Positions 22,833 to 33,854 of a DNA stretch of 64,000 nucleotides are shown piece by piece. The position numbers were made by a program, and so were the translations under genes. The stretch spans positions 1,922,001 to 1,986,000 of the forward strand of contig CM074704.1 of the NCBI GenBank assembly GCA_037367355.1, given 5' to 3'. The notes under the pieces were generated by a model that made no database searches, was not told the DNA's origin, and worked only from the letters and a program-made list of their open reading frames with translations. The number at the start of each line of letters is the position of its first letter. Position 1 is the stretch's first letter. This stretch comes from Neoscytalidium dimidiatum. Lineage: Eukaryota > Ascomycota > Dothideomycetes > Botryosphaeriales > Botryosphaeriaceae.

Positions 22833-23573
22833 ATGGCACACACCTGCGCGCCCTGTGGAAAGACCGGCGAAGACCTCAAACACTGCGCCAAATGCAAGTC
22901 CGAGCACTACTGCTCGCGCGACTGCCAAAAGGCCCATTGGAAGACGCACTAAAAAGTCTGCGCCGTCCGCGCCGCCATCCACTCCATATCCGGAAGCGAC
23001 GGATCCACGGCGGGCTCTCCCCCTTCATCCACCGGCGATCCAACCGCCGCCGCCGCCGCCAGCAGCAGCAGCGGTCCGCCGCTCAAGAACCTCGCCGGCA
23101 CCTGGCTGCACGACCCGCCCGGAGCAAGACGTGCACACAAGCTCCTCATCGACGCCTTCCGCCTGCGCCTCGCCGACGACCGCAACCTCTCTCCGGCATC
23201 GGCACACGCCCGGCTCCGTCTACGCCGCCGGCGAGCGCCACCAGCCTCCCCCGGCCTTCCGCGCCTTCCTCGCCCGCGCCGAGGGCGTCCCCGGCCTGCT
23301 GCCGCCGTGGTGGGCTGCCCGAGAAGAGGGACGCGTGCGTCGCGCTCGGCGCGGACGGGCCGGGCGGCGGCGGCTGGTACTCGTTGCGCCGGGCGCCCCC
23401 AGAAGGTCGAGCTCAACGAGCGCTATGGCTGCCCGCTCATGGCGATGCAGATGCGCATGTTTGGCGAGCAGGTGTACGGGACGGGGCCGGGGGGTCAGGC
23501 TGGGGCCGGCATGATGGAGGTGATGATGGCGCAGGAGAGGGGCGGGCTGCAGACGTCGTTGTTGGGTCTGTGA
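22833..23573 (+). pseudogene. broken MYND-type zinc-finger gene
   Basis: ATG 22833 opens a clean MYND finger: CAPCGKTGEDLKHCAKCKSE, then HYCSRDCQKAHWKTH, with all Cys/His ligands. At 22950-22952 an in-frame TAA follows the last His, where family members run on with KKVC; indeed AAAGTCTGC comes next. Similarity then continues downstream but in changing frames: NLAGTWLHDPP and KLLIDAFRLRL in the ATG frame, PPPAFRAFLARAEGVPGLLPPWW (about 23244-23312) one frame on, EKRDACVALGADG (about 23319-23357) a second frame on, and QKVELNERYGCPLMAM to LQTSLLGL (23400-23573) back in the first. One nonsense codon and three apparent indels indicate recent decay, unless the assembly is poor here. Alternatively the first 39 codons may still make a stand-alone MYND peptide. 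Neighbouring genes show no such errors. Confidence 0.75.
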
Positions 23574-24166
23574 GGAAGAGAAGGGAGGGAGGGAGGGAGG
23601 CTGGTTGGGGTTGGGGGGAGTTGGGCTGGAGAGGGGTTCGGGTGGAACGGGAGTAGGAGAGGTATTTCGTGCGCGTTGTAAAGAGTGCCGTCGTTTCTGA
23701 AAAGGGTAATGCTTTATTGGTTGCAGATTCCGGAGACGTCAAGGCTACCACAAAGCGGGACAGATTCTGTTGCATTGGTCTGTGGTTGTGGATTCAAGTA
23801 CAAGTAGCATGTTAACAGGATCAGTTTCTTCGCTAGATTGCTTCGTGAAAGTCATTGAATTACGGCCACCGAACTTAATAGGCCAACGAGCTGATTCGAG
23901 CCCAGTGGACATGTTGCATATTCTATTGATTTCACTTTGTCATGTATTATTGAGTGTGGGTGCGTAATCTCCTATATTATTTTTTTTTCGGCTTGCCCAC
24001 CTTGTGAGCAAGTAACAAATGAACGAAAAAGAATTGATTTCATGGTCTCAATTTTGGTGTGATTATTGGATGACTCATGATTGGAAATATTCCTACAGTC
24101 TATAAATCAGGCTGTGGAAACAGAGCAGTGCCAGATAGCATTTTTGTCCCACGGACGCGCGAGTTA
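23574..24166. other. AT-rich intergenic region
   Basis: Starts with GGGA repeats just after the MYND remnant, then turns AT-rich. It contains the 3' UTR of the HET gene on the minus strand. No gene seen. Confidence 0.5.
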
Positions 24167-26143
24167 TCAGATAATTTTTATTTTCTGTTCCACAAGCCCA
24201 TCCAAATTGTGAAGTAGTTTTGCCTCGTGCCATGAGTGTGGCATGCTGAACTCCCCTACCCTTTGATATGACACATCATCCAGTTTCTTCAAGACAATTC
24301 CCCGGAGCCTGTAAGGATCCTCTTCTTCAAGGTCAAGTATTGGACATGCAAAATGCACTCCATCAAAGCTCAACCCTTCTCTTATGTCCGGCCTGAAATC
24401 TCCAATATCTTTCATGGACGAGTCAAGGCTCTGGAGCTGAGCTTTGTACGCAACGCGAAAGTGACTTAATGTAAGATCGCTGATCTGACACGGAATAAGG
24501 ACGCCTAGAAGGACCAAATGAGCGGACGAAAGTTGGCCGTAGATATTATTTGGATCGGCGGGAACTACAAGCACGTCCATAACTGCAGCCAATGTGGAAA
24601 GGTTCGGGTATGTCGACCGACCGGAGACTGAGTCTTCGCTCCAGGGATAGAATGTAGATACTGAGCCATCAACACTTGCCCAGCTCCAAGAAGGTGCGCG
24701 ATACAGTTCTTGAGATTTCTTCGTCTGTCGGAAATCAACCTGCGTCCATACAAGATCTACTGGTAGGTCTTGGAGGAAAATGCCCGCAACATACTTGTCG
24801 TCGTAGTAGCTGGTGGCTCCGATACGCTTTGCGATGCCGGCAAAAGCCAGAAGTTTATCTTCGTCCGACTTTGTGAGTCTCAGACGCGAGTATGCTTGTA
24901 TGCAATCATGATACTGGCGTCTGACAGTATTTTCATGCTCTGCAGCACTGCTTCTCGTCCAGTGTATGGGTCGTTCTGGAACCACGGCGAATTCCGCCAG
25001 GACATGGAAGGGCTTCCATGGCTGAGCAATACTTGGGCTCGCCTCACACGCGGAAGAAATCTCCTTGCATTCCCAAAATATCGAGTTAGTGCCAAAGTGC
25101 AAGATTCGAGGAGCTAGCATCCTTTCTTGAAAGACCCAGGCCCGCTGTCGAATCGGCGATCCACGTTCGTAGAAGGTATCGCCATGTTCGTCGAATACGG
25201 CCCATATGCTCTCTCCTTCATTTGACGGGGAGTAGAGTACGTAGCATCCTTGGACTGAATTTATATCTCTCGGCTTGAAAATTCCTTCATGAGGATTATG
25301 CGCATGGTCAACTGAGATGTTTACCACACCGTGCTCATATACAAATTCCATGTCTTGAGCTTGCTCGAGCCAGTCCTCTCTACTGTCCTGGACTATACAC
25401 AGGCTATCAATCCACAAGTAATTGACTCCTAGACGGCGGGTAACAGTCATAGCATCCTGGAATGTCCGTGGTAGACTCTTGACCGGAATCTTACATCGAA
25501 GGCTCTCTGTATTTGCCTTCGTTAAAGTGAAGAATTTGGGGCACTTGCCCCAACAGTGGCTCAAAGTAGCATATGGCCCGTCAAGACATTCCTGGTTAGC
25601 CATAATGAGTCTGGGTTTCGAGCTCCTGATGTCTATCAGCCGCTTGGGATACCTCGGAGGACTTCGACCGTGTGAGGCCGATGAGCATTCTGGATGGGAG
25701 CTAAGGCATGAGTTCAACCACTGCACTGCCACTTCAGCGACTTTCTGATTGCCGGTGCTTTTCGGAACCGGTTTCTCAAATCCGTCCGGCCTGACGCGCC
25801 ATGGTTGGCTTTCTGAGTCGAGCCTCGCACTTTCAAGATAATCCCGGTATCCATCTGGAAGCTGGACGTCCACCATTCGGACCAGTCGAAAGAAGCCGTA
25901 GCTAACCTTGTCATCCGCGTCTTTAATTTCGATAACCAACTCCGCGTTGACTAAGCCCCAAGTGGGGCTGATATACTCGAAGCAGCCCGTCAACTCGCCC
26001 TGCGAATGTCGTGTCGGCTCCACGAGACCGCAACAGATCTTGCATCCGGCCTTGGCAGCTCTTTGGATGTGCGAGACGCCATCTGAGTAAGTCCACTCCT
26101 TCTTGTTCTCTCTAAACACAGACAAGCAAAGGGCACAAAGCAT
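24167..26143 (-). CDS. HET-domain (heterokaryon incompatibility) protein
   Basis: Uninterrupted frame of 658 residues. The HET domain occupies roughly residues 190-345, with its three standard blocks: YATLSHCWG, then TFQDAMTVTRRLGVNYLWIDSLCIVQDS, and further on the segment with RAWVFQERMLAPRILHF. The N-terminus has a CxxC pair and AAKAGCKICCGL, common in this fungal class. HET proteins act in allorecognition and can trigger programmed cell death on fusion of unlike hyphae; whether this one does is inference. The downstream half (LSTFYPWSED onward) is the variable region and no NACHT/WD repeats are present. The ATG at 26143 is the first in frame and an A/T-rich leader precedes it. HET genes are numerous and often lie in accessory regions, matching the relic-rich neighbourhood. 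Confidence 0.9.
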   Translation of the reverse strand: MLCALCLSVFRENKKEWTYSDGVSHIQRAAKAGCKICCGLVEPTRHSQGELTGCFEYISPTWGLVNAELVIEIKDADDKVSYGFFRLVRMVDVQLPDGYRDYLESARLDSESQPWRVRPDGFEKPVPKSTGNQKVAEVAVQWLNSCLSSHPECSSASHGRSPPRYPKRLIDIRSSKPRLIMANQECLDGPYATLSHCWGKCPKFFTLTKANTESLRCKIPVKSLPRTFQDAMTVTRRLGVNYLWIDSLCIVQDSREDWLEQAQDMEFVYEHGVVNISVDHAHNPHEGIFKPRDINSVQGCYVLYSPSNEGESIWAVFDEHGDTFYERGSPIRQRAWVFQERMLAPRILHFGTNSIFWECKEISSACEASPSIAQPWKPFHVLAEFAVVPERPIHWTRSSAAEHENTVRRQYHDCIQAYSRLRLTKSDEDKLLAFAGIAKRIGATSYYDDKYVAGIFLQDLPVDLVWTQVDFRQTKKSQELYRAPSWSWASVDGSVSTFYPWSEDSVSGRSTYPNLSTLAAVMDVLVVPADPNNIYGQLSSAHLVLLGVLIPCQISDLTLSHFRVAYKAQLQSLDSSMKDIGDFRPDIREGLSFDGVHFACPILDLEEEDPYRLRGIVLKKLDDVSYQRVGEFSMPHSWHEAKLLHNLDGLVEQKIKII

Positions 26144-28319
26144 GCCGAAGAGACTTTTTTTAAGGTGGTGACAAACAGACGGATGTCAAGACTGCGCCAC
26201 CTCAGCTTCAAGAGCCCACAGAAACTTACCCTCCGAGTACGGTCACAAATAATAGAAGCAAACCTCCGCACGAATGTGGACGAGGGTGATGACTGCCATC
26301 ACAAAACGCAGCCAGGCTGGCGCCTGAACCCCTTTTATGGCACCCCGCGGCATCCCTGCTGACCTGCAGGCCTGCAGCCACGATCGAAACAAGCATGCGG
26401 AGCCAGCGCACCGCCAGAAAACGCGAGGCCCTCAATATTCCCCGATCAGCCAGTCAGCCCCCCGAAAAAAAAAAAGAAAAAGAAAAGGAAAGAAAAGGCC
26501 CACGCATAAGTACAAGGCGAACCCCGAGAAACTTGCTTTGTACCTCGCGCCGTCTTGCAGGCTCCCGCAATCTGCTATTCGACAGCCTGGCTTTCCCGAC
26601 GCATGCCCAGCTCACCCCCCTCTCTCTCCCTCTCACACAAGACTGCCAGTCCAGTCTGCTTGGAGCCAACAGGCCACCAATCTCCGTTATAACCGATCCC
26701 GCATCATTGAAGATGCTGCGCCTCGTGCGGGCCTGCCGAACACGTTGCCATTCGCAACGGTGGCCCCCACAACACCAACGATCCTACAGAGAGTCAATTG
26801 CGATGCCCGCCAAGATCTCTCCGTCCCTTACGTGAGTGAGGCGACCGAGCAGTCGGGCCCCTCGTGCCCCAAGGAACAACTACGTGGCCACGGGCTGAGG
26901 ATGGGATGCTGCGTAAGCTGACAAAAGAGGGGGAAAAAACTCGCTGGACGGCGGAACGACGGGGCGACGCGTTTGTCACACAGCAAGGCGGCAACATCAC
27001 GATAGGCCCTGTGAAACGCCATGTGGCGAGCCTCGAAACGTCTAAGCCACTAACTACACGGCAAGCACAATGCAAACTCAAAAAAGTTCGGAGCGTCTTT
27101 GGTGTGAGGAACGTGCGTTCTTCTTCTTTTCTTTCAATTGGTGCTCCAGGATCGTCAATCCACTGACAACACGCAACAGCTAACAAGCCCAACTCCCTCC
27201 CTGCAGGAAGCGAAGGAATCAGGCAGCTATCTGCACTGCCACCGTTTCCCCACACACAAACTCACACACATCTCGACAACACATCGATCTGTCGATCAGG
27301 GTAGTAGGTAAAAACAACGACGAAAAAAAAAAAGAAAAAAGACAACACACAACAAAGAGGAGAAAAGAACCCGGAGTTCCAACTTTTTACTCCGTAAAAA
27401 TTTCTCGCGGGAGCGGCCCCCTGTCGACGGGAGATGGAGAGGAAAGGGAAAAGCCTAGACTTTGCGCCTTGGTGTCCTGCGCACAAGCAAGGACGAGTAG
27501 AAAAAAACCAACAAACATTACAAGTCGCCCGGCGTCCTGTACGTAACGCTCTGCGCGCCTTTCGGGAGTGGTAAAATTTTTGGTAGGAGAAAGGAAAGGA
27601 GAAAAATGGAAAAGTAGGAGGAGGTCCAGTCTCGTCATGATTCGGAATCAAGCAGGAAAAAAACAGAGGAACAATGAGAAAAAACAGCTAAAAATGACCA
27701 GAAGCAGGGAGTGATATCAAACGAATGCCAAGAACGATGGAAGGAGTTCGCCCATGTATTTTCCACCGCAAACCGACCAGCCACCACAGCCAGCCAACCG
27801 GAGCACCACCGTATCCACAGATTGAACAGCAGAGCCAAAAAAAAAAAGAAACCGAGCCAGGAGGGAAAACAAAAAACGACAAGAGCAGAATTGAATGCAG
27901 GGTATGCACGTGATGCAATATGGTTTCGGTCTACCATTGCAGAAATCAGAGAATGAAATGAACCGTCCCATCTTACAGGTGCGAAGACACTGCTAAGAGG
28001 GCGGGAGCAGTTGCGGCGATATTCAACATCGAAGGATCGTCGCAGGCGGAATGAGGAGCCGTACAGCTTTTGAAATGAACAGATTCTGCATCACCGCAGG
28101 GTACTAGGGAGTCGGTGGTAGATAACGAGTCACTCGTTAAAATGGCGCACTATTCCTTCCACCAACGTAGCTTCATGCCGACGTGAGCAGAGAAAGGACT
28201 CCGCCATGACAACGAGATGCCTTTCGAGCGCTTGGATGGCGAATGTACAGAGGCGAATTAGGTGATCGAGGTCCGAGCGTCAGCTAACAGGACAGGACGT
28301 AGGATACGCGTGTCTCTCT
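26144..28319. other. gene-free region with A-rich tracts
   Basis: About 2.2 kb without a supported gene. It holds several adenine tracts on the plus strand (near 26465-26500, 27325-27340, 27837-27850), interspersed with purine-rich runs such as GAAAGGAAAGG. Open frames here are short and motif-free. It should include the promoter of the HET gene and the 3' UTR of the Sel1-repeat gene. Confidence 0.45.
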
Positions 28320-30584
28320 TTACGCAAGGGACTTCTTGCGGCTGAAGAGTGCACGTGTGCGGGACTTGTCGCGAGCCTTCTTGTTGTCGGCTTCCTTCCT
28401 GGTCGAGCGGCCCCTACGGTCGTCTTCCGCGTCGTCATCCTTGTACTTGTCCTTATGGATCCTGTGAACCACTGAGTTAATACGTGCCAATAAACTTTGA
28501 GATACCCTTCAAACTTACCAGCTGTTGCCCGCGACACTAACGCCTTTCGCCTCGGCCATCCGGTAGAACTTCGCTGATTTCTTCAGGTCCTTCTTGCAGC
28601 CAATACCCTCGTGGTAACAGAAGCCAGCCTCAGCCAAGGCGTCGCCATCACCCCAGTTGCCTGCAATTTCAAAGCAACGGAGCGCGAGACTCTTGTCCTG
28701 TTGAATACCCCAGCCGTTCATGTAGCTTACACCCAACTCATACACGCTGACAGCGAATTGGGCCTTGTGAGTCCTCCGCTCCACCACATCTGGGCCTGGC
28801 TTGCCCTTCGTGACAAGATCCTCATCATCCGCAACTTCCAATTGCGCAGCATCCACGGCCTTGCGCAGCCATTTCACACCTTCGGCCGGGTTGGGACGCA
28901 TGCCCCAACCGTGGCGGCAGGCGAGAGCGTACAGCAGCATGGCTGTTGGGATTTCTGCCTTCGCAGCCAGGCGCCAGTGGTAGGTAGCCTTCTGCACCTC
29001 GCCCTTCTCGTGAAATTCAATACCCTTCTCCAAATGCATCTCCGGAGTCATGTCGGCAATGCGAGAGTTGGCGGTCACGCTGGTAGCAGCGCCTGAAGAT
29101 GACGGGCGCGACTGGCGCGGCGGCTTAATCGTGCTATTGCTGGATACGGCGGAAGGTGACGACGCACGCGGAATGTCGAAAGACTTTGGCTTGTCATAAC
29201 ACTTCTCCGAGCTGGCCGTCTTCGGTGGAGAAGGGGGCGATGGGGGGCGTTCCCCATTTCGCGATCCGGGAGGTGCACCATCTTCCCACCTGATCTGTTG
29301 ATTCAGGAAATCCTGAGCACAAATGGATTCCCGGTCCAAGGTCCTTCCTCGCGGCAAGGCATACTTGGCGTAAATGTAGGATGGAGCAGGACCATCTGCA
29401 GTCGCGTTCATGTAATCATCGCTAGCCATACTGACAGGAGTATGGACCTGCTCATGCGCGTAAGACGGCATCTGATTGCCTTCATATTCCTGTCGCGAGG
29501 GAGCCCGTTGTGAGCCTTCTCCGGAAGCCTGTCTTGATGGCGTCCTTGCCCTTTCAAAAGATGGCCTGTGGTCCAAAGATGGCCGCATATCGGAGGTCGA
29601 GGGGCGAGCGTCAAGAGAAGGCCTCGGTCTCGAAAAGTTGAATGCGGGTTTGGCCAATCTTTGGCTGTTGTAGGAGCATTCGGAAGATACCGAAGGCGAC
29701 CGCGGAATTGAGGGCGGGTACGGAGAAGCGGGCGAATGAGACCGGGAGTAGCTGGTATTTGAAGATAGCTGTCGGGGAGGTAGAGAATCGAAGGATCCAC
29801 CCAAAGACATGTTTTCAACCTCGTCAGCACTATCATTACGGACCGACCGGATACTCGGCGACACCACACGCGGAGAGCGCGCAGGACCCGGGGATCTAGG
29901 AGGCATCAAGCCTCTGCTGTCCGATCTTGAGGATGTAATCGATTCCAGGGTGAGCGTCCGCTGCGGACGGTTCTGGGGGAGATTTTGCGCGGGTCCATAT
30001 CTGGTTCCTGGGGTGTTAGGAGTAGCTTCCTCGACCCGAGTCTCAACTGGGGGTTCAATTGGCTCCGGCGACGCAGCGCGAGGGATTGTGAAGTAGTCCT
30101 GGGGCTCGTGAGCAGTGTACGGAGTGTGATCCTCCTCACCCAGCGGCGAGAGCTTGGGGTCGTATTGCGAGATAGGACCGCCGAAGTCGTCCGAAATGGT
30201 CGGGTGCTGCGAGATGGGCCGATTGATTGGGGTGACCTCCTTCGCGCTGTGCGGGGTCGTGCGATCCTCCTCCGGCGATTGTCCATCAGACCTCTCGCGC
30301 TCGGCGGAGCGAGAACGAAAGTAACCCTGCTGGCGCTGTTTGCCAAACTCATTCTGGATGGTCAGAGGGGGCAGTCTGCTGATGCGGCGGCCATTTTTCT
30401 GTTCCTCGAATCGCTTCGCCAGCAGGCGCGACTGCATGGCAAAGGCATCGAGCGGCGAGAGGGCAGGCGGGACCTCGCCGGTGCGCGGCGACGGCAGGTC
30501 ACCTAGGAAATGGTTCGGGCGCGACCTGTTGGACTCCTGCGAGCCGGGGCGCAGGTCCAGGTCGTTGGGGCGATTGGAAGACAT
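28320..30584 (-). CDS. Sel1-repeat protein, Nif1/Dsf2-like
   Basis: Two exons on the minus strand, 30584-28519 and 28461-28320, give 735 residues; intron 57 nt, phase 2, joining GNSW to IHKDKYK. Residues 1-520 are disordered and rich in Ser, Pro and Arg, with many SP/TP sites. Residues about 540-700 hold Sel1/TPR-like helical repeats: LEKGIEFHEKGEVQKATYHW, AMLLYALACRHGWGMR, AVSVYELGVSYMNGWGI and DALAEAGFCYHEGIGCKKD. The end is basic and Lys/Arg-rich. The layout matches fungal Nif1/Dsf2-type proteins; S. pombe Nif1 is reported as a mitotic inhibitor acting on the Nim1-Wee1 pathway. Chitin-synthase activators of the Skt5 type are the main alternative. Start ATG 30584 (MSSNRPND) was chosen because the open frame upstream has no ATG. 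Confidence 0.85.
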
Positions 30585-31266
30585 TGCGACGCGGCGGGCG
30601 GGCGAATGCCTGGAGGCAGAGTGGAAGTGCGGCTCAGCGCGGCCGAAGAGAGGCGGCGGGTCGGGCGTGGGCGGTGGTGAGGGCAAGCATGCGACTTATG
30701 CAATGCGGGCGTGGGGGAGACCGCAGCGACACCTGTCGTTACGTGGGCGCGGGCTCCGGGACGGTGCAGTGCGAGGGCGCGTTGAGCATAGGTGTCTCGT
30801 GAAAGAGGCTGAGCAGCAGGTGGCGATAGGATTGCGCGGGTCGAGCTTCGTCTTGGGGGGTTTCAGGGATGCGTTGTGTTGGAGATGGCGCAACACATCA
30901 AGCTCACACCGATTGCAAGGAAGGACAGAGGGTGGGAGGCAATGGTGTGGTGAGACACGCGCGTCTAGGCCATCAGGACGGCGATCGCTCGACAGCAGCC
31001 GGAGTGCGGGTGGGAGAAGGCGACGAGGGCGCGAGGATGGAAATACGAGTTGCAATAGGAGGGCCTTGGCACGGTGAGGGCGCGGCGGGAGCGAAGGCCG
31101 TTGCTGCGTCGGCCGTTTCGGGGACGTGCGACTCCCTGGGCGACGGGGGGCTGATCGGGCACGACTCAGGGCATGAAGCGACAGGCAGAGCAGAGGCGCA
31201 GAGGCGCGCAGCACGGGGGCTGGAGATGCTATGGCGGCGATCGGCGAAGGCAGAGTGTCTGGTCCC

Positions 31267-31322
31267 TGCAGGTGCAGGTGCAGGTGCAGGTGCAGGTGCA
31301 TGTGCAGGCGCAGGCGCAGGCG
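31267..31322. repeat. (GCAGGT/GCAGGC)n hexanucleotide repeat
   Basis: Six to seven GCAGGT-type units pass into GCAGGC units and end in a GCACCC run. Non-coding. Confidence 0.85.
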
Positions 31323-31528
31323 CGCACCCGCACCCGCACGCCCAGCTGCCGTGCGAGTGCCTGGCGCCCCTGCCTAAATTGGTCTGCCCGATATAACACG
31401 AACTAGCCCGCAACCGGCATCGACCAACGGCCGGTCGCACATTCCTTCCCGCCTCAACCATCATCCCATCCGGCGGAGAGTGGCTAACAAGAGACGGCCG
31501 CATCGCGGCGCCCACTGTCCATTGCCCA

Positions 31529-31573
31529 CTGCCCGCTGCCCGCTGCCCGCTGCCCGCTGCCCGCTGCCCGCTG
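31529..31573. repeat. (CTGCCCG)6 heptanucleotide repeat
   Basis: Six nearly perfect copies of CTGCCCG, flanked by the variants CATTGCCCA and CATTGCCCATG, in the DUF1776 downstream region. Confidence 0.9.
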
Positions 31574-31743
31574 TCATTGCCCATGTGCCATGCTATGCCA
31601 TGCATTCGCTGGCTGTCCGCCGCCAGCATCCCCCGCCCGCTGCGCTCGCGCTCGCGCCCGCCCAGCGCGAGCCCGTGACACACGTTTGGCTGCGCGCCCC
31701 GGGAAGCGTCAACGTACCGAGATTAAAGGCGTTTCCAGCGCAT

Positions 31744-33243
31744 CTAGCCCGAGGCCTCAACCTTCTCCCACGCCTGCACGCTGTCCATGAGCTGTGGCTC
31801 CGCTGCCGCTGCCGCTGCCGCCGCCTGCACCTCCACCTGCGTCCGGCCTCCTGGCCGGATCCCAAGCATCCACCTGACCAGTCCGCCCGGCACCCAGCTG
31901 CCAACCACATCGTACGCCACGCTGCCCCTGCCGACTCTCCACACCTTCTGCGGCCGCTTGCGGGTCAATGCGTCGAAGACCGCATTGTGCAGCTCGCGCA
32001 GGCTGCTGCCCTTCGCCGTGCTGCCGTTCTCCGTGAACATGCCTCTGCTGCTCGCGATCCGCCGCTGTGTCACGTAGTTGTCGGCGTACAGCGCCCGCGC
32101 TCCCGCCGGCCATGCGTCCGTCTGGCGATCGCGGAGGCTCTGCAGGTACTGCTTGGTGCCGACACCACTGCAGTCGAATGTCCCGAGCTTTATGTGGCAC
32201 AGGTCGATACCGATCGTGCTCAGCTCACCGCTCAGGGATGCCGCGAATCCCTCCAGCGCCCCAACCACGGTGCTCTCCACTCCGTGGAACGGCGGCCGCA
32301 GCGACGACACCACGTTCGGCGTGAGCAGCAGCACCCTCGCCTTGAACTGGCACACCACCGGCAGGAACGCTTGCGTCGTCGCGACCGTGTTGAGCACCTT
32401 GGCGTTCAGGGCGTCAGACCAATATTCCGGAGAAATTGTCTCCACAGGCCCTGAGGGGTAGATGAGGTCGGGTACGAGCACCAAGCCTGCGAGGTTAAGA
32501 TTATGCGCCGAAGCCCCTGGGAATGCATGGTGAGGGCTCAGCAGCGTGTTGTTGAAGCGTTCAATAGTGTACTGGGCGTTGAGTGGCTGCGCGGCCTTGG
32601 TTAATATCCTGCCCGCATTCTTCGGAAGGGGGGGGGGGATGCCTTACGTCAACGATGTCCAAGAGGAGGGGTCGGATGTCCACTCTCGATTCTCTCTGCA
32701 CAATCTCCTCTTCCTCGGGGGAGTTGACCACGATGTAAACGATGAACCCGCGGCGCTCGAGATCCAGAGCAAGGGATTTCGTGATTGGGGAGTTGGGTGG
32801 CCCCGCAATGACGATGACCTCCCTCCGTGCACCGTTGCTGGCACGCCTCGCCCGGCGCTTCCTTGTGTACGACTTTTTCTGCTGGTACATCACGATGGCG
32901 CCCGTGCCTACAAAAGCAATTATGGCGGCGGTGATGGCCCGATTACGCGACACCCAGTCCTGCGCGCGCTCGAAGAGACCCATCGACGTTCTCGGAATCA
33001 CGCGAGGCGGCGGGGAGGGGCGGGCTGAAGCGGGCAGCCATGTTGTGGCAGACAACGTCTCTCTAATAGAAGCGGCTACGGACTCGAAATGACGGTCGGT
33101 GGCATCCGCGACTTCGCCAGTGAATTTACGAATGTCCTTGGAGATGCCGGCGAGCTGTGGCGACTGCGTCAGTGAGGAAGCATGGGTGTCGGGGCAGAGC
33201 GGCGACGTACCACATCCAGGAAGTGCTGGTCGTCGGCCGTCAT
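31744..33243 (-). CDS. DUF1776 family protein (short-chain-dehydrogenase-like, membrane anchored)
   Basis: Three exons on the minus strand, 33243-33211, 33154-32648 and 32586-31744, give 460 residues; both introns are phase 0 (56 and 61 nt). The first exon is only 11 codons. The order is: amphipathic N-terminus (DIRKFTGEVADATDRHFESV), one transmembrane segment (AITAAIIAFVGTGAIVMY), a basic stretch (KRRARRASNGARREV), then a Rossmann-like domain beginning VIVIAGPPNSPITKSLALDLERRG. Later segments LNTVATTQAFLPVV and RVLLLTPNVVSSL resemble SDR beta-4/beta-5 regions. The catalytic Tyr-x3-Lys of active SDRs was not identified, so activity is doubtful. The family is fungus-specific, function unknown; a mitochondrial or ER membrane site is inferred. 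A run of Gs lies in intron 2. It is divergent from the Wss1-like gene with 611 bp between ATGs. Confidence 0.88.
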
Positions 33244-33854
33244 GTCGGAACAAGCTCAGGGCAGGTATTTCTCGGGGATGTGAGACGTCCGGTGCCTTGC
33301 AGCGGAAGATGACGCGCTGGGTGGTGTGTCGCGAAAGGTGCGGAGAGGCTTGTCCGGAACGATGTCATTCAACGAGCCGGCGGCGATAAGCTTACTAGTC
33401 TTTGTAGTATCAGCACGTGAGTGAGCCCGCAGTGCCACACACGCCCAGGGTCGCGTCGCGCCGATCATATCTGGGGCCAGTCGGCGAGCTTGCTGCTCGT
33501 GGGCCTGCAGCATCCCGCACGGCGTGGATATCTAAGCAGACTTCCACGCTTCCACAGACTTCGCGATGTTGGACGCGGCGGTGGCGAAGCACGGCAAGAA
33601 CAGCTGACGTGGACCTGTCGCCTTGCGCATGCCTCCAACGAAAGACTTGTGGTTGCCAACAACTTCATCTCCGCATCATCGAGCTGCTCGTCGACAGCAA
33701 GACAGACTGCTGTTGCCAAATATCAAACGCTAGGTCTCTCGAGTCTCGTTGCTCTCCTTCAAACGCTCTCACCACCAGAGCTCCGCATAACCCTGCTCGG
33801 CGTTTGCTCGGTGCGATCTTTGTTCCTCAGACAGCACCAAGTAACTGTAGCAAC
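33244..33854. promoter_or_regulatory. bidirectional promoter DUF1776 / Wss1-like
   Basis: 611 bp between divergent starts. The plus-strand side carries CTCTCGAGTCTCGTTGCTCT-type pyrimidine runs about 110 bp before the ATG. No specific binding site identified. Confidence 0.45.

Larger units (their letters stand above)
30585..31743. other. intergenic region rich in simple repeats
   Basis: Upstream region of the Sel1-repeat gene and downstream region of the DUF1776 gene. Open frames on both strands arise from the repeats and GC content. Two tandem-repeat blocks are listed separately. Confidence 0.5.
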
